Part shown: positions 58,241 to 64,000 of the stretch, in pieces
Layout of the letters: every line of letters begins with the position of its first letter
Position numbering within the stretch: position 1 is the first letter of the stretch
NCBI RefSeq assembly: GCF_000234665.1
Contig: NC_018327.1
Coordinates: 604,443-668,442, forward strand
From: Leishmania mexicana MHOM/GT/2001/U1103
Taxonomy: Eukaryota; Euglenozoa; Kinetoplastea; Trypanosomatida; Trypanosomatidae
DNA length: 64,000 nt
Direction: 5' to 3'
Notes under the pieces: generated by a model
Told to the model about the DNA's origin: nothing
The model's input: the letters and a program-made list of their open reading frames with translations, nothing else
The model's database searches: none
Translations under genes and position numbers: made by a program

Positions 58241-60154
58241 ATGCCGGGCCCGACTGTCTACAGTGGGCCACGGGTGCGGTCATGGCGTGCGTTGTGGCCC
58301 ATGCTCGCAGCCTACCGGCTGCCGCTGCTTATCTTTGTCTCTGCGACAGCTCTTATCGGGGGCTACAACGTCTTCTTCTGCCGACTTCTTCGTGCAGTGT
58401 GGGAGGCGCAGACGGCTAATGTGCTCCCCTTCGAGGCCATGAGCCACCTGCAAGCACAACGATACGTGCTCGGCTACACCGCTACGGGCACCTTTGCCAC
58501 GTGCGCTCTTACCCTCGGGAACGCTCTGGCTGTGCTCATGTACTGCTCCTTTGCACGCGTCATTTTCACCTGCCCCGGGTACGTGCCAGCAGAGCCGTGG
58601 CAATACACACCTCGCTTCGATGCTGAGCGACGGCACCAGTTGAAGGTGACATGGTCGGCGCAACTAAAGTGGATCCAAGAACAAGGCGTTGCTGCCCGGC
58701 AGCGAGCAATGCAAGCTCTGCAGGAGCAGCAGGCGCTGTGGGCTTACCAGTTGCACAGGTTACAGCAGCCGCCGCCGTACGCGTATCCCCCACCAGCCTC
58801 TGGACTCGTAACAGCTCTCAGGTCCCCATTCCCGTCTGCAGTGACACCAGGGCAGTTTCCAGCTCCAAACGATGCCTCGAGGAGCGACAGCCTCTTGATG
58901 GCTGCACCGACGCCTCAGCAGCCCGTCTCCCCGCCGCAGCTAGCAGCAGCGGGGAGTCGTGCAATCTCGGGCACACCAGCCCTCACGGTTGATGGGTCGC
59001 TCTTCTCAGTGGATATGGCAAGCATCGCGGCGAACCCCGCGAGGGCGGCAGGCGTATGCTCCGGATCCGCAGCGCCGCAACGGACGTGCGTGACATCCGG
59101 TAAAGCGGCTTCCTCCGCCGTATCTCCCGCAGCGACAGAGCCGGCTGTCACAGGCGTAACCACCACCTCCACTACAGCTTCCTCTTCCTACAGCACCTCA
59201 TCCTTTTCAGCTTCTGGGTCCACAACACCAGTGGCGAGCACACCGGACCGAGGATCCACCGGGGCTCTCGGGCCTCACGGTATCTCGACCAGCTGCGATG
59301 CGGCTCCGCCGGCGTTGTCTGTGCACCGTCGGCTATGCACGGCCATTGCGGTTGTCAAATCCACTGTGAACCCGAACCTGGTGCTCGAGTATGAGGCGGA
59401 TGGGTCGCTGCGGTTCTGTGGGGTGTGCCACCAGTACAAGCCGGACGGCAGCCACCACTGTTGCGTGTGTCAGCGCTGCGTGTTCGACATGGACCACCAC
59501 TGCCACTTTCTCCATAACTGCATCGGCCGGCACAACTACAAGTACTTCTTCTTGTGCATCTTCTACTCCACGTTGGGTGGCGCGGTGAACTCGACGCTGT
59601 TCGTTACTGTGTACGGGTTCAGCGTCGTGTGCCACGACTGGGGCCATGGGTGGTGGTGGGTGCCGGCTGGCATGTACGCTATCAGCGGGTGCATTGCGTA
59701 TCTGTGGGTGCAGCACATTTTTCTGCTCATTCGAGGTGTCAGCACGCTGGAGCGCATCACCGAACTGTCCTCAGAGAACTTTCTCATGAGTGTGAGCGAA
59801 TCGGGCCACAGTCAGGTCGTCAGGCCCGGAAGCTGCTGCAGCGACTGCGGAATGGTAATCGGTGAATGCGTGCACGGCATTGCAGCACTCGGGGAACGCC
59901 TCGTTGAACTGCTAGGGTGCGGCAACAAGTTCCGCAGGCTATACAAGACCACCGCCTCGTCTCTCACCAGCAGCGGCAGAGGCGATGGCGGAGAGGGAGC
60001 GCCGTCCGCCCCTTCGAACCGAGCGGAGCGCCGGGCGCACCGCTTTGTGGTGTTGTTCGGACGCCCGCGCTTCTGCCTATACCATTTGCTGCCTCTCTCA
60101 CCTCCAGGCGAGTCGTCGCGACCGCGCGCAAGGTCACACGAAGGAGAGGTATAG
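58241..60154 (+). CDS. DHHC palmitoyltransferase 3 of cluster, variant active-site flank
   Basis: Predicted S-acyltransferase of 637 residues from the first in-frame ATG (58241). The frame opens further upstream but only with GTG. Spans 1 and 2 lie at about residues 22-45 and 70-100. A Pro/Ser/Thr/Ala-rich cytosolic insert of about 260 residues (about 58590-59370) precedes the cysteine-rich domain CGVCHQYKPDGSHHCCVC to DHHCHFLHNCIG (DHHC codons 59492-59503, residue 418). The residues after DHHC differ from the common DHHCPW-x-N-N-C: Pro is His, Trp is Phe and the first Asn is His. The TTxE position reads STLE. The tail carries CCSDCG (about 59835) and an Arg-rich end. A degenerate SIDER-like element lies downstream. 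Confidence 0.92.
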   Translation: MPGPTVYSGPRVRSWRALWPMLAAYRLPLLIFVSATALIGGYNVFFCRLLRAVWEAQTANVLPFEAMSHLQAQRYVLGYTATGTFATCALTLGNALAVLMYCSFARVIFTCPGYVPAEPWQYTPRFDAERRHQLKVTWSAQLKWIQEQGVAARQRAMQALQEQQALWAYQLHRLQQPPPYAYPPPASGLVTALRSPFPSAVTPGQFPAPNDASRSDSLLMAAPTPQQPVSPPQLAAAGSRAISGTPALTVDGSLFSVDMASIAANPARAAGVCSGSAAPQRTCVTSGKAASSAVSPAATEPAVTGVTTTSTTASSSYSTSSFSASGSTTPVASTPDRGSTGALGPHGISTSCDAAPPALSVHRRLCTAIAVVKSTVNPNLVLEYEADGSLRFCGVCHQYKPDGSHHCCVCQRCVFDMDHHCHFLHNCIGRHNYKYFFLCIFYSTLGGAVNSTLFVTVYGFSVVCHDWGHGWWWVPAGMYAISGCIAYLWVQHIFLLIRGVSTLERITELSSENFLMSVSESGHSQVVRPGSCCSDCGMVIGECVHGIAALGERLVELLGCGNKFRRLYKTTASSLTSSGRGDGGEGAPSAPSNRAERRAHRFVVLFGRPRFCLYHLLPLSPPGESSRPRARSHEGEV

Positions 60155-61670
60155 TGCACCGGGACGCGATGGGGCGCTGACTTCCTAAACCAACTTGCGT
60201 GCCTCTGCCTGTATGCAGCTGCACGCCGAGTCAGACGTCGTTTGTTTTCCATCGGTTGTCTCTCCTCCCAGAGCACCCGGATCACGGGGGCACACCTCAC
60301 TGCGTGGCATGACAGGTCTGAACACCCGCTCCGTGGCTACGCCAAGCAGCCCCTACCTATCCCATGCCAAATGCCAGAACCATCTCTGGGAGTGCTAGGG
60401 TGGCCCGCCTACGATGGTGGGGGGTGGGGGCAGAGCGCTTCATCGCTGTCTCTATAGGCGGCCAGGTCCTGGATGGTGCTGTGTCGGAGCGGACTGCGAC
60501 AGCGCACACGCTTGTGCTACCCGTATGGTTAGACGAGGTGTCAGCGCGGCTCGAACGTGTATTCCGCACCGCCCCGGGCCTCGCAAATCTCCACTGGTGC
60601 GAGGGGCCTGAGTGCCACCCCGAGGGGGGCGCCACCAAGTGGCGACCGGGATAATGGGTGAGCGGCTGTGAGGGCTGGTGGGCAGCGGTGGAGGCAGAGG
60701 CCGTGCCCAGATGCGTATGCAGTGCTGTCGCGCGCGTGTGTGCGGCGTCTTTGCACCACGGGATTGACCATGTGACAGGTCGAGGGCTCGAGAGTGGTGT
60801 GCAACCCGTGCTGTATGGCAGAGAAGAGACAAGCTGAAGCGACGGAACGAAAGCCACGTCTTCCCCGAGCCTTCCACGTTGATGCAACCATGACTGGCAC
60901 TTCCATGGGCCCTTTGCCTCGCCCCCCCTGCGCCATCTCCATGTCGAATGCCCCTCCTCCCCACTCCCTTCCCGTCTCTCCGCTTCACCGGTCCTCACTC
61001 TCTCCTTGGGGTGTTTCCAACGCTTTGTACATCTTACTCTCTGTCCCGCGCTCTTCTGCGGTGCGCTTGGGCCGGGCTTTGGTGTGCTGCCGCACCGCCT
61101 GGTCTCCACCCACTATTACACCGCTTCCTTGCGCTCTCCCCTCGCTGCAGCAACACGTAGCTGCGGCAGGCAGGCGCACGCCAACTCTCCACCACATCTG
61201 TTCTTCCCACGCACAGGCGTGCACCCCACCGAGAGACCGAGACACGCACACACAGGCGTGCCGCCGCTTTCCTCGTGCGCCTTTCGCTCTTGATCCCTCT
61301 CCCCGTTCTGGCCTTCGCTCTGCCCTTCCGCGGAACACCTCGCGCGCACACTATCCTGCACGCGTGCCGCGGTGTTGCGGAGTTGGTGAGCGAGTGAGGA
61401 AGAGGCGTGGGAGACTTCTCTGTGCAAGGGCAACGACGTGCTTTTACGGTTTCTCTGTCTTGCGTAGTCTCGCCTCTGCGGGAGACCCACTATTCCTTGC
61501 GCTGTCCCTGCACACGCCTTCGTATTCTCCTCTAACCCATCCCCTGCCCTGCGGCTGCAGCTCAGCCACCTCCTCTCCCCCCTCGTGGTGCTCGTCCTCG
61601 ACGGATCACCTTCACGCGTGCGCCAGATCGATTCAGCGGCCTCCTCGAGGAGGCCCACAGGCGCAGCACT
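60155..61670 (+). other. Spacer holding degenerate retroposon copy 4
   Basis: After the element (60275-60831), CT-rich stretches lead to the next ATG (for example 61540-61600). The long open frame at 60794-61768 crosses the next start in another frame and is not protein-like. Confidence 0.5.
60275..60831 (+). mobile_element. SIDER-like retroposon, copy 4 (degenerate)
   Basis: Clearly related to copies 1-3 but much diverged. Shared blocks include GCACACCTC, TGCGTGGCAT, GCCAAGCAGCCC, TATCCCATGCC and AGGTCCTGGA, in the same order and about the same spacing. It lies in the 3' flank of DHHC gene 3 on the same strand. Its state is what is normally expected of these extinct elements. Confidence 0.6.
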
Positions 61671-64000
61671 ATGGACACCGCCGCTGTCTCGCAGAAGGGC
61701 ACCCATGTGACCAACACCGCCGCCACTGTGAAGGGCCACCTTCCACCTGTCGCGTTTCAGCCCTGTAGCAGTGAACAGCTCGGCTCAGAGTCGATGACGC
61801 TGCCGCCTCCGGCCGCTCGCGACGGCAACACGAGCAGAACGGATCCTTTCGCACCCCTTCGCTGTGGAGCTGGCCAGGGCGTCATCGAAAAGTCAGGAAG
61901 CGCACCAGCCTCTCTCGGCAGAGGCTCGCCATCCAGAGGCCCTGCCACGCTGGCTTCCGCACAAAATCCCAGTCGTAACTGCTGCATCCCTTTGCTGCGC
62001 TCGCCCGGCAACTCATCTGCGTTGCCGCCTCTTGCCGCTGCTGCACAACGCGGCGGCGGGCCTACGCAGTCAGCACACCGCCTCCAAAGCCAAGAGATGG
62101 TGATAGCTGAAGAGGAGGAGCTGCGCGACTTGCGGCTACTACTGAACGCTCAGTCTTCGCGTTTGCGCCAGCACACCTCTTCAACAACACTGACTCCCGA
62201 AGAGATGCAAGCGCTGTTGAAGCGTCCGGCCCCCCTCCTCTCTGGCCCGTCCACGCGACCGGCAGCAGGGACGGCTGCTGCTGCGGTGATGGTAGTAAGC
62301 AGCCAACCACAGGCTCGCACTGCTACCGCTGCCAACAGCATTGCGACACCTCACGTAGGCTGCACAAAATGCGAGCCGACTGATCGCTCGACGGCGGCCG
62401 CGGTAAAGCATAGCGCGCTCAACTCCGCGCGGAGTACGGACCCTTCGATGCGGGCAGTGCGCAACGGCGCCCTCTACGCGCTCAGGGCCAACGGCAGCTG
62501 CTTCAAGGCCGACTGGCTCGGGCAGTCTCACCTCAAAACCGAACCTGCGGCGCAGCCACGGCTTGACGACAGCGAGGAAGCGCTGCTCGCCGCACTGGAG
62601 GAGGAGACGGCCGTGCGCGAAGCCCGGCTGGAGCGTCGCAGCAGGGATATTCGCAAGAAGTTGGCGGAGCCGTCGCGGAACCCGACTGGCCACATCTACC
62701 CCCCGCCGCCCCCGGTCACGCAGGCTACCTCGGAAACAGAGGTTCACGAGCGTGCGTTGGCGGCGGAGGAGTTTGCAAGGTCCCTAATGCAGCGCCGCAG
62801 GCACGGCGAGGAGCGTGTTCGACGTCAGCAGAGAGAGCGGCATCTCACTCCGTGCTCTCCTCCGGTGCACCAAGGGGTGGTCTCTGAGAACAACGCTGCC
62901 TTAAACGAAACCTTCTTGAAGGCGCACTGCAGGGACGGTGTTGACGTCAACGACGCGGAAGCGGCTGAGAGCCATACCATGCCGCACGCCGGCAGCAGCG
63001 CCCGGCTTCTCCCGCAGGGCTCCTGCGATGCCCAGGAGCCCCGGGAGGTGAACGAGATGTCCATGACGAGTCTGGCCCTGGGCCGCGTGTCCCTGCGCTC
63101 GTGCAGCGTGAACAAGGTGACGGACAGCACGCTGGCGATTATGGAGATGCTCGCGAACCGGCCAGATGTCCTGCTTCCGTCCCCGGCTGAGACGGCTGTT
63201 GTGCGTCGCGGCGACGTGCTGTCCTCAAAGCACATCCTCAAGCGCGACTTGGAGGAGGCGCTGCAGTCGCGACAGGGATCAACCGGCATGATCGCTGGAG
63301 CGCCGTTCTTCCGCATCGTGCCAAAGCTGAACATCGCCGGTGTCGCCCAGGCAAACGCCAGTGCGGTGCGCACGATTGTGAATGAGCTGCGCCGCGCGCA
63401 CGTTGAGGGCCCCATCATCTGGGTGAACCTGCGTGAGGAGCCGCTTGTGTACATCAACGATACCTCCTACATCGTCCGCGAGCGCGCCGATCCGCTGACG
63501 CCAATTATCATCCCCAACGTGACGGGGCTAAGTATCGAGTGCATCGAGCGGAAACTCAAGCAGGAGGTGCTGCAGGAGGCGTACGTGAATGGTGGGAACG
63601 TCAGCGTGCACCTTGAGTGCCGTGGCGGCAACATGGAGGACCAATGGGTGTGCGCCAGCCGCAGCGAGGTGCTGACGCTGGCTGAGGTTTTCCATCGCAT
63701 GGAGAAGGAGACAGACCACCAAGTCATGTACTTCCGCCGACCCATCACGCAGAATATCGGGCCTCAGCCCGAAGATTTCGACTTCGTGCTGGATGCGTGC
63801 CTCGAGGAGCCGAAGGCGGTGTTCGTCTTCAGTTGCCAGTCTGGTCGCGGCCGCACGAGCTCGATGATGCAGATAGCCAACATCGTCCGCTTCTACCAAC
63901 TTTGCGTGAAGGATGTGACGGCCGATATGCGTGTGCTGCGCGAGAAGGTTAACGGGCCGTCGTACCGCACTATTCAGAAGCTGGTGTCTCTCTTTCCTGA
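61671..64000 (+). CDS. Paladin-like / PTP-like phytase-domain protein (3' partial)
   Basis: The reading frame starts at ATG 61671 and stays open to the end of the window (about 776 codons), so the C-terminus is missing. The first 480 or so residues are low-complexity with a charged coiled segment (EEALLAALEEETAVREARLE, about 62574-62633). A paladin-type domain follows: RRGDVLSSKHILKRD (about 63199-63243), FFRIVPKLNIAGVAQANASA (about 63306), VNLREEPLVYIND (about 63423) and a CX5R loop CQSGRGRTSS (Cys codon 63834). Paladins have repeated PTP-like domains; a second would lie beyond 64000. Whether this loop is catalytic is unknown; vertebrate paladin has little demonstrated phosphatase activity. 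Confidence 0.88.
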   Translation, partial: MDTAAVSQKGTHVTNTAATVKGHLPPVAFQPCSSEQLGSESMTLPPPAARDGNTSRTDPFAPLRCGAGQGVIEKSGSAPASLGRGSPSRGPATLASAQNPSRNCCIPLLRSPGNSSALPPLAAAAQRGGGPTQSAHRLQSQEMVIAEEEELRDLRLLLNAQSSRLRQHTSSTTLTPEEMQALLKRPAPLLSGPSTRPAAGTAAAAVMVVSSQPQARTATAANSIATPHVGCTKCEPTDRSTAAAVKHSALNSARSTDPSMRAVRNGALYALRANGSCFKADWLGQSHLKTEPAAQPRLDDSEEALLAALEEETAVREARLERRSRDIRKKLAEPSRNPTGHIYPPPPPVTQATSETEVHERALAAEEFARSLMQRRRHGEERVRRQQRERHLTPCSPPVHQGVVSENNAALNETFLKAHCRDGVDVNDAEAAESHTMPHAGSSARLLPQGSCDAQEPREVNEMSMTSLALGRVSLRSCSVNKVTDSTLAIMEMLANRPDVLLPSPAETAVVRRGDVLSSKHILKRDLEEALQSRQGSTGMIAGAPFFRIVPKLNIAGVAQANASAVRTIVNELRRAHVEGPIIWVNLREEPLVYINDTSYIVRERADPLTPIIIPNVTGLSIECIERKLKQEVLQEAYVNGGNVSVHLECRGGNMEDQWVCASRSEVLTLAEVFHRMEKETDHQVMYFRRPITQNIGPQPEDFDFVLDACLEEPKAVFVFSCQSGRGRTSSMMQIANIVRFYQLCVKDVTADMRVLREKVNGPSYRTIQKLVSLFP

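Noticed and set aside
60794..61768. 324-codon + strand frame before the paladin-like gene
   Set aside because: Runs through CT-rich splice sequence and over the start of the real gene in another frame; His/Pro/Ser/Arg-rich translation.
1..64000. CRISPR arrays, tRNA or rRNA genes, bacterial operators
   Set aside because: No regularly spaced short repeats, no tRNA-like cloverleaf or box A/B pair, and no rRNA sequence recognised; the context is eukaryotic. snoRNAs cannot be excluded by eye.

Overview
The window is nuclear DNA of a trypanosomatid, almost certainly a Leishmania species. The DNA is GC-rich with strongly GC-biased third codon positions. Every convincing gene is on the + strand, has no introns and is separated by pyrimidine-rich spacers, which is the layout of a polycistronic, trans-spliced gene cluster. 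It also carries SIDER-like retroposons in 3' flanks and a trypanosomatid-type split succinate dehydrogenase iron-sulfur subunit. I cannot fix the species or chromosome from sequence alone.

Layout: 1-9822, 3' three-quarters of an axonemal-type dynein heavy chain (5' end outside the window); 11197-11766, small YceI-like protein; 13003-22182, DNA polymerase zeta catalytic subunit (REV3); 22791-25094, unknown protein with a likely mitochondrial presequence; 25990-28098, elongator subunit ELP3; 28959-30239, mitochondrial-looking membrane protein with a possible Pam16/J-like segment; 32715-33914, mitochondrial carrier resembling the S-adenosylmethionine carrier; 37056-43811, HELQ-type helicase with a very long low-complexity N-terminus; 44623-45120, small membrane protein; 45764-46405, Mog1; 46406-49763, long spacer holding a probable decayed gene; 49764-50507, SDH2N; 52637-53602, 54483-55967 and 58241-60154, three consecutive DHHC palmitoyltransferases; 61671-64000, 5' part of a paladin-like protein that runs off the window.

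Functionally the cluster mixes flagellar motility, DNA damage tolerance (REV3, HELQ-like), tRNA modification (ELP3), mitochondrial functions and protein palmitoylation. This is typical of trypanosomatids, where neighbours share transcription but not pathway, and control lies mainly in 3' untranslated regions. For that reason the most interesting signal is non-coding. Three practically identical retroposon-like copies (about 456-552 bp, one or two mismatches seen) lie just downstream of three genes that all encode known or predicted mitochondrial proteins. A fourth copy after the last DHHC gene is strongly degenerate, as such elements normally are. Other notable items are a 32-bp perfect palindrome inside the helicase gene, antisense retroelement remnants at 56.5-58.1 kb, and DHHC enzymes with altered motifs.
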